From Dactylosporangium aurantiacum (GTDB lineage Bacteria; Actinomycetota; Actinomycetes; Mycobacteriales; Micromonosporaceae), in assembly GCF_000716715.1 (NCBI RefSeq), contig NZ_JNYJ01000007.1, forward strand, positions 62,001 through 126,000: 64,000 bases of DNA, given 5' to 3'. The notes beneath the pieces were generated by a model. It was not told where the DNA came from, did no database searches, and saw only the letters and a program-made list of their open reading frames with translations. The position numbers and the translations under genes are program-made. Shown here piece after piece: positions 35,032 to 43,887 of the stretch (position 1 is the stretch's first letter; each line of letters opens with the position of its first letter).

Positions 35032-35059
35032 CACGGCCGCTCGCAGCATCGCGGCCGTG
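35032..35059 (+). promoter_or_regulatory. Stem-loop in the PEPCK leader
   Basis: CACGGCCGC (35032-35040) and GCGGCCGTG (35051-35059) form a 9-bp stem, 10-nt loop, about 50 nt before the PEPCK start. A TACGCT -10-like box lies at 35004-35009, so the hairpin would be at the 5' end of the mRNA. Role unknown (stability or regulation). Confidence 0.45.
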
Positions 35060-35110
35060 CTTCGCCATTCGCAAAACCAGGTCAACGCCGACCACAAGGA
35101 GATCCCCACC

Positions 35111-36937
35111 ATGTCCGCACCGGTCACCGTCCCCGGTCTCGACCAGGCGCCCACCGCCCACCGCAGGCTCCTTGCGTGGGTTCGCGAGGTCGCCGAGCTC
35201 ACCAGACCCGACCGCGTCGTCTGGTGCGACGGCTCCGAGGGGGAGTGGCGCCGCATCACCGACGAGCTGGTCGACAAACAGGTGCTGGTGCGGCTGCGGC
35301 AGAAGCCCAACTCGTTCTGGGCCCGCACCGACCCGTCGGACGTGGCCCGGGTCGAGGAGCGCACGTTCATCTGCTCCGCCGACGAGGCCGACGCCGGCCC
35401 GACGAACAACTGGATGGCCCCCGCCGAGATGAAGCGGGTGATGACCGAGCTGTACGACGGCTCGATGCGTGGCCGCACCATGTACGTGGTGCCGTTCTGC
35501 ATGGGCCCGCTCACCGCCGAGCAGCCGATGTTCGGCGTCGAGCTGACCGACTCGCCGTACGTGGTGGCCTCCATGCGGATCATGACCCGGATGGGCGCCG
35601 ACGTGCTGGACCGGATGGGCGCCGACGCGCCGTTCGTGCCCTGCCTGCACTCCGTCGGCGCGCCCCTGGCCCCCGGGCAGGAGGACGTCGCGTGGCCGTG
35701 CAGCGACGTCAAGTACATCTCCCACTTCCCGGACAGCCGCGAGATCTGGAGCTACGGGTCCGGCTACGGCGGCAACTCCCTGCTCGGCAAGAAGTGCTTC
35801 TCGCTGCGCATCGCCAGCGTCATGGGCCGCGACGAGGGCTGGCTCGCCGAGCACATGCTGATCCTGAAGCTGACCGGGCCGAGCGGGCAGGTGAAGTACG
35901 TCGCGGCCGCGTTCCCCAGCGCCTGCGGCAAGACCAACCTCGCCATGCTGGAGCCCACCATCCCCGGCTGGAAGGTCGAGACGCTCGGCGACGACATCGC
36001 CTGGATGCGCTTCGGCGAGGACGGCCGCCTGTACGCGGTCAACCCCGAGTTCGGCCTGTTCGGCGTCGCGCCCGGCACCGACTGGAAGACCAACCCCAAC
36101 GCGATGCGGACCCTCGCCAAGGGCAACTCGATCTTCACCAACGTCGCCATGACCGACGACGGCGACATCTGGTGGGAGGGCATGGGCGAGCCGCCCGCGC
36201 ACCTCGTCGACTGGAAGGGCCGCGACTGGACGCCGGAGTCCGGCGAGCCGTCGTCGCACCCGAACTCGCGCTTCTGCACCCCGATCGAGCAGTGCCCGAT
36301 CCTCGCCGACGAGTACGCCGACCCGCGCGGCGTGCCGATCGACGCCATCCTCTTCGGCGGCCGCCGCAAGACCACGATCCCGCTGGTCACGGAGGCCCGC
36401 GACTGGGTGCACGGGGTGTACCTCGGCGCGACCCTGTCCAGCGAGACCACCGCCGCGGCCGCCGGGAAGGTCGGCGTGGTCCGCCGCGACCCGATGGCCA
36501 TGCTGCCCTTCATCGGCTACCACGCCGGGGACTACTTCGCGCACTGGATCGCCATGGGCAAGGGCGCCTCCTCCGGCGCCGCCCAGCTGCCCCGGATCTT
36601 CTACGTCAACTGGTTCCGCCGCGGCGACGACGGCCGCTTCCTGTGGCCCGGCTTCGGTGAGAACGCCCGCGTGCTGAAGTGGGTCGTCGAGCGCATCGAA
36701 GGCACCGCCGCCGCGGTCGAGACCCCCATCGGCCGCGTGCCGGCGCCCGGCGCGCTGGACGTCTCCGGCCTGGACCTTCCGGCCGAGGACCTGGAGCTCG
36801 CGCTGCGGGTCGACGCGGCCGAATGGCGGGAGGAGATCCCCCAGGTGGTCGAATGGTTCGAGCGGTTCGGCGACAAACTGCCCGGCGTGCTCTGGGCCGA
36901 GCTCGACGCGTTGAAGGCCCGCCTCGACGCCGCATAG
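35111..36937 (+). CDS. pckG: Phosphoenolpyruvate carboxykinase (GTP)
   Basis: A 608-residue GTP-dependent PEPCK that interconverts oxaloacetate and PEP with GTP/GDP, the gateway to gluconeogenesis. Motifs: [20 protein letters not shown], the P-loop and reactive Cys [12 protein letters not shown] (Cys272), GDDIAWM metal site, and the guanine-binding region [18 protein letters not shown]. Length matches the family. AAGGAGA sits 7 nt before the ATG. GlpX at 50014-51057 is a later step of the same pathway. Confidence 0.97.
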   Translation: MSAPVTVPGLDQAPTAHRRLLAWVREVAELTRPDRVVWCDGSEGEWRRITDELVDKQVLVRLRQKPNSFWARTDPSDVARVEERTFICSADEADAGPTNNWMAPAEMKRVMTELYDGSMRGRTMYVVPFCMGPLTAEQPMFGVELTDSPYVVASMRIMTRMGADVLDRMGADAPFVPCLHSVGAPLAPGQEDVAWPCSDVKYISHFPDSREIWSYGSGYGGNSLLGKKCFSLRIASVMGRDEGWLAEHMLILKLTGPSGQVKYVAAAFPSACGKTNLAMLEPTIPGWKVETLGDDIAWMRFGEDGRLYAVNPEFGLFGVAPGTDWKTNPNAMRTLAKGNSIFTNVAMTDDGDIWWEGMGEPPAHLVDWKGRDWTPESGEPSSHPNSRFCTPIEQCPILADEYADPRGVPIDAILFGGRRKTTIPLVTEARDWVHGVYLGATLSSETTAAAAGKVGVVRRDPMAMLPFIGYHAGDYFAHWIAMGKGASSGAAQLPRIFYVNWFRRGDDGRFLWPGFGENARVLKWVVERIEGTAAAVETPIGRVPAPGALDVSGLDLPAEDLELALRVDAAEWREEIPQVVEWFERFGDKLPGVLWAELDALKARLDAA

Positions 36938-36946
36938 TGGCTGGTC

Positions 36947-36976
36947 GGCGGCCGGTCAGTCGGCAGATCGGCCGCC
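36947..36976 (+). terminator. Hairpin after PEPCK
   Basis: GGCGGCCG (36947-36954) and CGGCCGCC (36969-36976) form an 8-bp stem 10 bp after the PEPCK stop. No U-tract. Confidence 0.45.
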
Positions 36977-37055
36977 CACTCACCCGCCGTTCAGCACTGT
37001 CCGGTGCACGGCTGACGGTGTCGCTTTGCCCGGTAGGTCGCTACTCTTCTCGACC

Positions 37056-37826
37056 GTGGGCCTGCGTGACGTGGTGTATTCGTTGTACGAGAAGCGTCTC
37101 GCCCGACGGCTGCACGGCAAACCTCAGCCGCGACACGTCGGGGTCATCGTCGACGGCAACCGGCGGTGGGCGCGCGAGATGGGCTACGTCGACCCCAACG
37201 ACGGCCACCGCGTCGGCGCCGAGCGGATCAAGGAGCTCCTGCGCTGGTGCGACGGCGCCACGGTCGCGCACGTCACGCTGTGGCTGCTGTCCACCGACAA
37301 CCTCTCCCGCCCCTCCGCCGAGCTCGACCCGCTGCTGCAGATCATCGAGAACCTCGCCGCCGAGCTGGCCGCCGAGGGCAACCCCTGGCAGCTGCGCATG
37401 GTCGGCGCCCTGGACCTGCTGCCCACCGCCAGCGCCCAGGCCCTGAAGGCGGCCGAGGAGCGCACCGTCAACCGCACCGGCGGCGCCCAGGTCAGCCTCG
37501 CCGTCGGCTACGGCGGCCGGCGCGAGATCGCCGACGCGGTCCGCTCGCTGCTGCACGAGCACGCCAAGGCCGGCACCTCCATCGAGGAGCTCGCCGAGAT
37601 CCTCGACGTCGACCACATCTCCGACCACCTCTACACCCGCGGCCTGCCCGACCCCGACCTGGTCATCCGCACCAGCGGCGAGCAGCGGCTGTCGGGCTTC
37701 CTGCTCTGGCAGAGCGCCCACTCCGAGTTCTACTTCTGCGACGTGCACTGGCCGAGCTTCCGCCGGGTGGACTTCCTGCGCGCCCTCCGCTCGTACGCCA
37801 ACCGCCAACGCCGCTACGGGGCTTGA
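37056..37826 (+). CDS. Short cis-prenyltransferase (isoprenyl transferase, Rv1086-like)
   Basis: A 256-residue Z-prenyl diphosphate synthase that condenses isopentenyl diphosphate with an allylic primer. The catalytic Asp33 lies in VGVIVDGNRRWAR; WLLSTDNLSR and the C-terminal signature DLVIRTSGEQRLSGFLLWQSAHSEFYF are intact. Sequence and the N-terminal YSLYEKRL resemble mycobacterial Rv1086, which makes short Z,E-farnesyl diphosphate; a long-chain UppS is also possible. GTG 37056 lies 8 nt after TACTCT, probably leaderless; an upstream GTG/ATG in frame is less likely. Confidence 0.9.
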   Translation: MGLRDVVYSLYEKRLARRLHGKPQPRHVGVIVDGNRRWAREMGYVDPNDGHRVGAERIKELLRWCDGATVAHVTLWLLSTDNLSRPSAELDPLLQIIENLAAELAAEGNPWQLRMVGALDLLPTASAQALKAAEERTVNRTGGAQVSLAVGYGGRREIADAVRSLLHEHAKAGTSIEELAEILDVDHISDHLYTRGLPDPDLVIRTSGEQRLSGFLLWQSAHSEFYFCDVHWPSFRRVDFLRALRSYANRQRRYGA

Positions 37827-37840
37827 GCGGTACTTCCGCT

Positions 37841-37860
37841 GCGGCGGCCGGCGCCGCCGC
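37841..37860. terminator. GC hairpin between convergent genes
   Basis: GCGGCGGC (37841-37848) and GCCGCCGC (37853-37860) form a tight 8-bp stem with a 4-nt loop 15 bp after the prenyltransferase stop. The following stretch to the otsB stop at 38037 contains no gene I can support. Confidence 0.5.
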
Positions 37861-38036
37861 CTCCGGGGGGTTCCCACCCCGCACCCCCATGCTCGCTGCG
37901 CTCGCACTGCCTGCGCCCGGTGGGCGCGGCCTGCCGCAGGTCTCGCCGCGATCGCTGTTTGAGCTGCACAGGGTGTGATCGAGGCGCTGGCAGGGCCGGT
38001 CGAGGCCAGAGCGCGCCGGTGGAAGGGCGACGGCGG

Positions 38037-38840
38037 TCAGGGGGCCTGGTCGAGCAGGGCGCGCAGCAGGGCGGGCACGTCCTCCGGGGCGTCGACGTGG
38101 ATGTCGGCGGCCTCGATCAGGGCGTGGCCGCTCTCCGCGTTCGCCACCGCCACCCGGACCCCCACGAAGTCCGGATCGGCCTCCTCGCGCGCCGTCAGGG
38201 CATCGAACGCCCGCAGGTCGGCCACGTCGTCGCCGAAGTACCAGGCGCAGCTGTGGCCCTCGGTCTCCTCGCGCAGGACGCTGCCCTTGTCGCGCTGGCC
38301 CGGGGGCTTCAGCTCGACGACCATCCGGCCCGCCTGCACGCGCAGACCCAGGTCGCTGGCGCGCTGCTTGCCCCACTGCTCGACCTCGGCGGCCAGGTGC
38401 GGCGCGTTGCGGTAGTGCACGGCGACGGAGAGTCGCTTGTACTCCACCCTGGTGCCGGCCGGAAGCTCGGCCCGCGCCCGGTCGGCCAGATCGCTCATGA
38501 CCTGGACGAAGGGCGCGGCGCTCGGGTCGGTCTCGACCAGGCCGCCGGGGCGCTGGACCTCCAGGCCGTACAGGCCGAAGACCGCCACGTCGGGCAGGGC
38601 CGCGAAGCGCTGGCGCAGGAAGTCGGCGGGGCGGGCGGACACGATGACCACCTTGCCGAGCCGGCGGTTCACCTCCGCGAGGACCTCGACGATGCCGGCC
38701 GCCGGGTGGACCGTGTCGGGGTCCTCCTGGATCGGGGCGAGGGTGCCGTCGAAGTCGAAGAAGAAGGCGCAGTGCCCGGCGCGCTCAGCGGTCAGCTGGA
38801 GGATGGCCGCGCGGGAGCGTGCTGTGTCTGGGGCCGCCAT
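38037..38840 (-). CDS. otsB: Trehalose-6-phosphate phosphatase
   Basis: A 267-residue HAD-family phosphatase that makes trehalose from trehalose-6-phosphate. Motif I FFFDFDGTLAP carries the nucleophile and acid Asp residues, motif II VIVSARP, GLYGLEV, and motif III/IV KGSVLREE ... WYFGDDVADLRAFDAL complete the active site. ATG 38840 is preceded at 6 nt by TACGCT (leaderless). No otsA is present in the window. It is convergent with the prenyltransferase. Confidence 0.93.
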   Translation of the reverse strand: MAAPDTARSRAAILQLTAERAGHCAFFFDFDGTLAPIQEDPDTVHPAAGIVEVLAEVNRRLGKVVIVSARPADFLRQRFAALPDVAVFGLYGLEVQRPGGLVETDPSAAPFVQVMSDLADRARAELPAGTRVEYKRLSVAVHYRNAPHLAAEVEQWGKQRASDLGLRVQAGRMVVELKPPGQRDKGSVLREETEGHSCAWYFGDDVADLRAFDALTAREEADPDFVGVRVAVANAESGHALIEAADIHVDAPEDVPALLRALLDQAP

Positions 38841-39093
38841 ATTCTCAGCGTACTGAACATTTCGCATTCCGTGTGGATGGCAGGGGCGTACCTCACAAGC
38901 GGGGCAATCGACGACTCGATCTAGTGGATTTAGCGTGCACCGGTTAGCGTCTGTGCTGTGGCTTGGGGCTTTCCCGGCCATCCGAGGCCCGGACCGAGCG
39001 ATCACTGTGAAGCCACGGGGCCAAGCACCCGACCCCGTGCGGGCGTCGGAGGACGCGAGTGCGGGCGGCGAGGTGCCCGTCCCCGGAGATCCC

Positions 39094-40524
39094 GTGACCG
39101 TTCGCCGCAGTCCCTCTGAGCCCACCCCCGCTCCCCGCAAACGCGCGGCCAAGGCCGTCCAACCGGAGGACCCGCAGGAGCAGGCCGCCGCGCCGGTGCG
39201 CCGGACCCGCAAGCGGGAGGCGGCCCCCGCGCGTCGCACGTTCGTGCTGGACACGTCGGTGCTGCTGGCCGACCCCGGCGCGTTCCTGCGCTTCGGGGAG
39301 CACGACGTGGTCCTGCCCCTGGTCGTCATCTCCGAATTGGAGGGCAAGCGGCACCATCCCGAGCTCGGCTACTTCGCGCGGCGTTCGCTGCGGTTCCTGG
39401 ACGACCTGCGGGCCAAGCACGGCCGGCTCGACCAGCCGCTGCCGCTGACCGACGCGGGCGGCACCCTCTGGGTGGAGCTCAACCACGCGAACCAGAACGT
39501 GCTGCCGGCCGGCTTCCGGGCCGACACCGACGACGCCCGTATCCTCGCCGTGGCCCTCGCGCTGGCCGCCGAGGGCAAGGACGTCCTGCTGGTCACCAAG
39601 GACATGCCGCTGCGGGTCAAGGCCGCCTCGGTCGGCCTGGCCGCCGACGAGTACCAGCCCGGCCCGGCGAGCGACCAGAGCTACACGGGCATGGTCGAGC
39701 TGGGCATCGCCGAGGACGAGGTGAAGCGCCTGTACGCGGGCGAGGCGATCGACCTGGACGGCGCCGGTGACCTGCCGGTGCACACGGGGCTCGTGCTGAC
39801 CTCGCAGAACGGCTCCGCGCTGGGCCGGGTCTGCGCGGACAAGTCGGTGCGGCTGGTGCGCGGCGACCGGGAGGCGTTCGGCGTGCGCGGCCGCTCCGCC
39901 GAGCAGCGCATCGCGCTGGACCTGCTGCTCGACGAGTCGATCGGCATCGTGTCGCTGGGCGGCCGGGCCGGCACCGGCAAGTCCGCGCTGGCCCTGTGCG
40001 CGGGCCTGGAACAGGTCATGGAGCGGCGCAAGCACAAGAAGGTCATCGTCTTCCGTCCCCTGTACGCGGTCGGCGGCCAGGAGCTGGGCTACCTGCCCGG
40101 CGACGCGGCGGAGAAGATGTCGCCCTGGGCGCAGGCGGTGTTCGACACCCTCGGCTCGCTGGTGCACGACAACGTGATGGAGGAGGTGGCGGCCCGGGGC
40201 ATGCTCGAGGTCCTGCCGCTGACCCACATCCGCGGCCGCAGCCTGCACGACGCGTTCGTGATCGTCGACGAGGCCCAGTCGCTGGAGCGCGGTGTGCTGC
40301 TCACCGTCCTGTCCCGCATCGGCAGCAACTCGCGGGTCGTGCTGACCCACGACGTCGCTCAGCGTGACAACCTGCGGGTCGGCCGGCACGACGGCATCGC
40401 CGCGGTGATCGAGGCGCTGAAGGGGCACCCGATCTTCGCGCACGTGACCCTGACCCGGTCGGAGCGCTCGCCGATCGCCGAGGTGGTCACCGACCTCCTT
40501 GAGGACCTCACGTTCGAGCGGTGA
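39094..40524 (+). CDS. PIN-PhoH family ATPase (PhoH2-like)
   Basis: A protein of about 476 residues with an N-terminal PIN ribonuclease domain ([23 protein letters not shown]) and a C-terminal PhoH ATPase domain with Walker [13 protein letters not shown] and Walker [12 protein letters not shown]. PhoH2 proteins act as RNA helicase/ribonucleases. A basic Pro-rich tail of about 50 residues precedes the PIN domain. Start is uncertain: GTG 39094 has GGAG 5 nt upstream; the frame stays open to GTG 38935 but that part is atypical. Confidence 0.88.
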   Translation: MTVRRSPSEPTPAPRKRAAKAVQPEDPQEQAAAPVRRTRKREAAPARRTFVLDTSVLLADPGAFLRFGEHDVVLPLVVISELEGKRHHPELGYFARRSLRFLDDLRAKHGRLDQPLPLTDAGGTLWVELNHANQNVLPAGFRADTDDARILAVALALAAEGKDVLLVTKDMPLRVKAASVGLAADEYQPGPASDQSYTGMVELGIAEDEVKRLYAGEAIDLDGAGDLPVHTGLVLTSQNGSALGRVCADKSVRLVRGDREAFGVRGRSAEQRIALDLLLDESIGIVSLGGRAGTGKSALALCAGLEQVMERRKHKKVIVFRPLYAVGGQELGYLPGDAAEKMSPWAQAVFDTLGSLVHDNVMEEVAARGMLEVLPLTHIRGRSLHDAFVIVDEAQSLERGVLLTVLSRIGSNSRVVLTHDVAQRDNLRVGRHDGIAAVIEALKGHPIFAHVTLTRSERSPIAEVVTDLLEDLTFER

Positions 40525-40752
40525 CTTGAGGGAAAGAGTCCCAATTGTCACGTGATTAGGATCACAGAAGGTACCGTTTGGGTTCTCACCCGCGAATGCA
40601 CTAGGCGATGGTGGGGAACGAGCGCATGACGCCAACCGGCTTCCGGGCATCTTGGCATCAGGCGCTCACGGTGCGTCACCGCACCGGACGGGTGCCCGCT
40701 CAGTGCGGCGGAGCGCCCGTCCGGGCCGTGCGCCCAATCATGTCCCCGACGA
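40525..40752 (+). promoter_or_regulatory. Long structured leader of the transglycosylase-like gene pair
   Basis: This 228-nt region holds no supported gene. CCGGACGGGTGC (40684-40695) and GCGCCCGTCCGG (40713-40724) form a 12-bp stem with one G-U pair, 28 nt before the ATG. There is no U-tract and no RBS. A regulatory RNA leader is possible, but I could not match a known riboswitch consensus. Confidence 0.35.
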
Positions 40753-41433
40753 ATGGATACCTTCGTGATCCGGCTGTGGCAGCGGGTCGGCAAGGTCCGG
40801 GCCGTCGCGGTTCTCGTGCTGGTAGCGGGACTCGCCGGTGGTCTGCTCATTGCCAACCGACAGACCCAGCACAACGCGACGGCAGAGCCGGTGAAGGCCG
40901 CCGACGCCGCCTCCCTCCCGCGGGCGGGCGCCAGCTCGTCCGCCGCGCCGGTCTCGTCCGACCAGGCGTCCGCGCAGAGCAAGGCGCAGGACGCCGCCGC
41001 GGCCGCCGCCGCGCAGGCCAAGGCCGCCGAGGACGCCGCGCGCAAGAAGAAGGAAGAAGAGGCGAGCCGCTCCAACACCCGTTCCGCGGGTCCGCCGGCC
41101 TACCCGGCGCCCGCCTCCTGCGCGGTGTACAGCGGCAACCGCAACATCGGCTGCACGGAGCTGCTCGCCGCGGGCTTCGGCCTCGACCAGATGCCCTGCC
41201 TGGACAAGCTGTGGACCAGGGAGAGCGGGTGGAACCCGAACGCCCACAACAAGAGCAGCGGGGCCCACGGCATCCCCCAGGCGTTGCCCGGCAGCAAGAT
41301 GGCCTCCTACGGCGCCAACTGGGAGACCGACGCCAGGACCCAGATCAAGTGGGGCCTGAACGGTTACATCAAGCCCCGGTACAAGACGCCGTGCGGCGCG
41401 TGGGGGCACAGCCAGAGCACGGGGTGGTACTAG
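40753..41433 (+). CDS. Membrane-anchored transglycosylase-like protein, copy 1
   Basis: A 226-residue protein with an N-terminal membrane anchor (VAVLVLVAGLAGGLLI), an Ala/Lys-rich helical linker (SKAQDAAAAAAAQAKAAEDAARKKKEEE) and a C-terminal lysozyme-like domain. LWTRESGWNPNAHNKSSGAHGIPQALPG corresponds to the catalytic Glu and the GxxG(I/L)xQ pattern of lytic transglycosylases/aggregation-promoting factors. It would cleave peptidoglycan on the outer face. The next gene is a paralogue 3 bp downstream. Confidence 0.85.
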   Translation: MDTFVIRLWQRVGKVRAVAVLVLVAGLAGGLLIANRQTQHNATAEPVKAADAASLPRAGASSSAAPVSSDQASAQSKAQDAAAAAAAQAKAAEDAARKKKEEEASRSNTRSAGPPAYPAPASCAVYSGNRNIGCTELLAAGFGLDQMPCLDKLWTRESGWNPNAHNKSSGAHGIPQALPGSKMASYGANWETDARTQIKWGLNGYIKPRYKTPCGAWGHSQSTGWY

Positions 41434-41436
41434 GCC

Positions 41437-42132
41437 ATGGACGTCGTGACGCTGCTGTGGCAGCGGGTCGGCAAGATCCGCGTGCTCGCCGTCCTCGCGC
41501 TGGTCGCCGCCCTCGCCGCCGGCGTGGTCGTCGCCACCTGGGACAGCGGCAAGAAGGTCGACCCGGTCAACGCCGCCGCCGACGCCGCGCTCCCGCGGGC
41601 CACCGACGGCGCGCCGGCCTCCCCGAGCGCCAGTGCCCCGGCGTCGGAGCAGGCGTCCGCGCAGAGCAAGGCGCAGGACGCCGCCGCGGCCGCCGCCGCA
41701 CAGGCCAAGGCCGCCGAGGACGCCGCGCGCAAGAAGAAGGAAGAGGAGGAGACGAGCCGCTCGGTCACGCGCACCCTGGGCCCGCCGACCTACCCGATCC
41801 CCGCCGCGTGCGACATCTACAAGGGCAAGAACGACAACAAGTGGCGCGGCTGCGGCCTGCTGCACGTCGCCGGCTTCGGCATCGACCAGATGGGCCCCTG
41901 CCTGGAGAAGCTCTGGGACAAGGAGAGCCACTGGACCACGACCGCGCGGAACAGGAGCAGCGGCGCCTACGGCATCGCCCAGGCGCTGCCCGGGTCGAAG
42001 ATGGCCTCGGTCGCCAGCGACTGGTCGTGGAACCCCGAGACCCAGATCAAGTGGGGCCTCGGTTACATCAAGGGCCGGTACAAGACGCCGTGCGCCGCCT
42101 GGTCGCACAGCCAGTCCACCGGCTGGTACTGA
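41437..42132 (+). CDS. Membrane-anchored transglycosylase-like protein, copy 2
   Basis: A 231-residue paralogue of the preceding protein with the same layout: membrane anchor (VLAVLALVAALAAGVVVA), Ala/Lys-rich linker, and lysozyme-like domain with LWDKESHWTTTARNRSSGAYGIAQALPGSKM. The linker is nearly identical at DNA level to copy 1, while the catalytic domain has diverged, so the duplication is probably maintained by partial gene conversion. A strong terminator follows. Confidence 0.85.
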   Translation: MDVVTLLWQRVGKIRVLAVLALVAALAAGVVVATWDSGKKVDPVNAAADAALPRATDGAPASPSASAPASEQASAQSKAQDAAAAAAAQAKAAEDAARKKKEEEETSRSVTRTLGPPTYPIPAACDIYKGKNDNKWRGCGLLHVAGFGIDQMGPCLEKLWDKESHWTTTARNRSSGAYGIAQALPGSKMASVASDWSWNPETQIKWGLGYIKGRYKTPCAAWSHSQSTGWY

Positions 42133-42144
42133 CATTTCCCGGCA

Positions 42145-42178
42145 AACCCGCCACCGCGTCGAGGACGGGTGGCGGGTT
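42145..42178 (+). terminator. Hairpin terminator after the transglycosylase-like pair
   Basis: AACCCGCCACC (42145-42155) and GGTGGCGGGTT (42168-42178) form a perfect 11-bp stem with a 12-nt loop, 13 bp after the stop codon. Confidence 0.8.
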
Positions 42179-42204
42179 CGCCGCGGACCTGTTACCACAG
42201 TGGC

Positions 42205-42858
42205 GTGACTCTCGACGCGACCCGCCCGTCCGACCCCGCGCGCTTCGGCACGGAGGCCTTCTACGCCTCCGTGGGCAGGGCCTTCGTGGCCATGTGCGCG
42301 TTCGTGCCGGTGCTGTTCGCGATCGAGTTCGTCGACCGGCTGACCGGTGAGCGGCTCGACCAGGACGGCGGCATCCGGCCGCACCACGTCGACGGGCTCG
42401 ACGGCATCGTGTTCTCGCCGTTCCTGCACGCCGGCTTCGCGCACGTGCTGGCCAACAGCATCCCGCTGATCCTGCTCGGCACGTTCGTGCTCGCCGCCGG
42501 CACCAGACGCTTCCTGCTCACCACGGCCTTCATCGCGCTCGTCGCCGGGGTCGGGGTGTGGTTCATCGGCGACCCGGCCACCGTGGTGGTGGGTGCCAGC
42601 GGGGTGATCTTCGGTTATCTCGGGGTGATCCTGATGCGGGGCGTCGTGGAGCACAGCTGGTGGCACATCGCCGTCGGGGTGCTCATCGGGCTGCTGTACG
42701 GCTGGCAGCTCTTCGGCGTGCTCCCCGGCGAGGAGGGGGTCTCCTGGCAGGGGCACCTGTGCGGGTTCATCGGCGGGCTCGTCGCGGCCGTGCTGTTCCG
42801 CCGGCGGCGCCCCCGGCGCTCCGACGACCCTCTGGCCATCGGCACCGATGCCGCATAG
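42205..42858 (+). CDS. Rhomboid family intramembrane serine protease
   Basis: A 217-residue membrane protease with about six helices. The catalytic serine lies in VVGASGVIFGYLG (Ser132) and the histidine in WQGHLCGFIGG (His184); the HxxxN oxyanion motif is HVLAN (residues 80-84). It cleaves transmembrane segments of other proteins. GTG 42205 lies 6 nt after TACCAC, a near-match to the leaderless -10. Its TAG stop is part of the next gene's -10 box. Confidence 0.9.
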   Translation: MTLDATRPSDPARFGTEAFYASVGRAFVAMCAFVPVLFAIEFVDRLTGERLDQDGGIRPHHVDGLDGIVFSPFLHAGFAHVLANSIPLILLGTFVLAAGTRRFLLTTAFIALVAGVGVWFIGDPATVVVGASGVIFGYLGVILMRGVVEHSWWHIAVGVLIGLLYGWQLFGVLPGEEGVSWQGHLCGFIGGLVAAVLFRRRRPRRSDDPLAIGTDAA

Positions 42859-42861
42859 CGT
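42856..42861 (+). promoter_or_regulatory. -10 box of the ferredoxin-NADP reductase gene, built on a stop codon
   Basis: TAGCGT begins with the TAG stop codon of the rhomboid gene and ends 6 nt before ATG 42868. Confidence 0.6.
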
Positions 42862-42867
42862 TCGCGT

Positions 42868-43845
42868 ATGCGGGAAGTCGATCTGGCCATCGTCGGCGCG
42901 GGACCGGCCGGCCTCTTCGGTGCGTACTATGCCGGCTTCCGGGGGCTCAGCACCGCGGTGATCGACGCCCTGCCGGAGCCCGGTGGGCAGGTCACCGCCA
43001 TGTACCCGGAGAAAATGATCTTCGACGTGGCGGGCTTCCCGGGCATCCGCGGCCGGGACCTGGTCGCCAACCTGGTCGAGCAGGCCGCCCAGTTCCACCC
43101 GCAGTACCTGCTGGGCGTGCGCGCCGACCAGCTCGCCTACGACGGCGACCGGCCCGTGCTCACCCTCTCCGACGGCACCGTGCTGCGCTGCGGCGCCGTG
43201 CTCATCACCGGCGGCCTGGGCAGCTTCACCGCCCGCCCGCTGCCCGCCGCCGAGGGGTTCACCGGCACCGGCCTGGTCTTCTTCGTGCCCCACCTGGCCG
43301 ACCTCGCCGGGCACGACGTCGTCATCGTCGGCGGCGGCGACTCCGCCTTCGACTGGGCCCTCGCCCTGCAGCCCGTCGCCAGGTCGGTCACCCTCGTGCA
43401 CCGGCGGGAGAAGTTCCGCGCGCACGCCTCCACCGTCGCCCGCGTGCAGGCGCTGCCGATCGAGATCATCGTCAACGCCGAGGTCACCCGCATCCTCGCC
43501 GGCGACGGCGGCGGGCGCTGCACCGGCGTCGAGGTCACGGTCCGCGGCGCCGGCCCGCGCACGCTGCCCGCGGACTCGGTCGTGGCCGCGCTCGGCTTCA
43601 CCGCCGACCTCGGCCCCCTCGCGGACTGGGGGCTGGAGCTGGACCGGCGCCACATCAAGGTCGACTCGACCACCGCGACGAACCTGCCCCGGGTGTTCGC
43701 CGCGGGCGACATCAGCGAGTACCCGGGCAAGGTCCGGCTGATCGCGGTCGGGTTCGGCGAGGCCGCGACCGCCGTCAACAACGCCGCCGTGATCATCGAC
43801 CCGGCCGCCCATCTCTTCCCCGGGCATTCGTCCGACAACGGTTGA
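42868..43845 (+). CDS. Ferredoxin/flavodoxin-NADP+ reductase (thioredoxin reductase-like type)
   Basis: A 325-residue FAD flavoprotein of the TrxR-like FNR group. FAD-binding VGAGPAGLFGAYYAGFRGL, then LPEPGGQVTAMYPEK, NADPH-binding VGGGDSAFDWALAL, and FAAGDISEYPGKVRLIAVGFGEA. The CxxC of true thioredoxin reductases is missing, which assigns it to the FNR branch that feeds electrons to ferredoxin or flavodoxin. The start is leaderless, with a -10 overlapping the upstream stop. Confidence 0.9.
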   Translation: MREVDLAIVGAGPAGLFGAYYAGFRGLSTAVIDALPEPGGQVTAMYPEKMIFDVAGFPGIRGRDLVANLVEQAAQFHPQYLLGVRADQLAYDGDRPVLTLSDGTVLRCGAVLITGGLGSFTARPLPAAEGFTGTGLVFFVPHLADLAGHDVVIVGGGDSAFDWALALQPVARSVTLVHRREKFRAHASTVARVQALPIEIIVNAEVTRILAGDGGGRCTGVEVTVRGAGPRTLPADSVVAALGFTADLGPLADWGLELDRRHIKVDSTTATNLPRVFAAGDISEYPGKVRLIAVGFGEAATAVNNAAVIIDPAAHLFPGHSSDNG

Positions 43846-43887
43846 GCAACTCCTCAATAACCTGGGCGCTCCGCCGATCTGAGATGC

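Noticed and set aside
37861..38036. Mobile-element fragment between the prenyltransferase and otsB
   Set aside because: Only GC-rich filler and a short hairpin are visible; no inverted termini, transposase remnant or target duplication.
40525..40752. c-di-AMP (ydaO-type) riboswitch before the transglycosylase-like genes
   Set aside because: The location fits, and a GGGGAAC run is present, but the downstream GGGUGAAUC-type element and other conserved blocks are absent.
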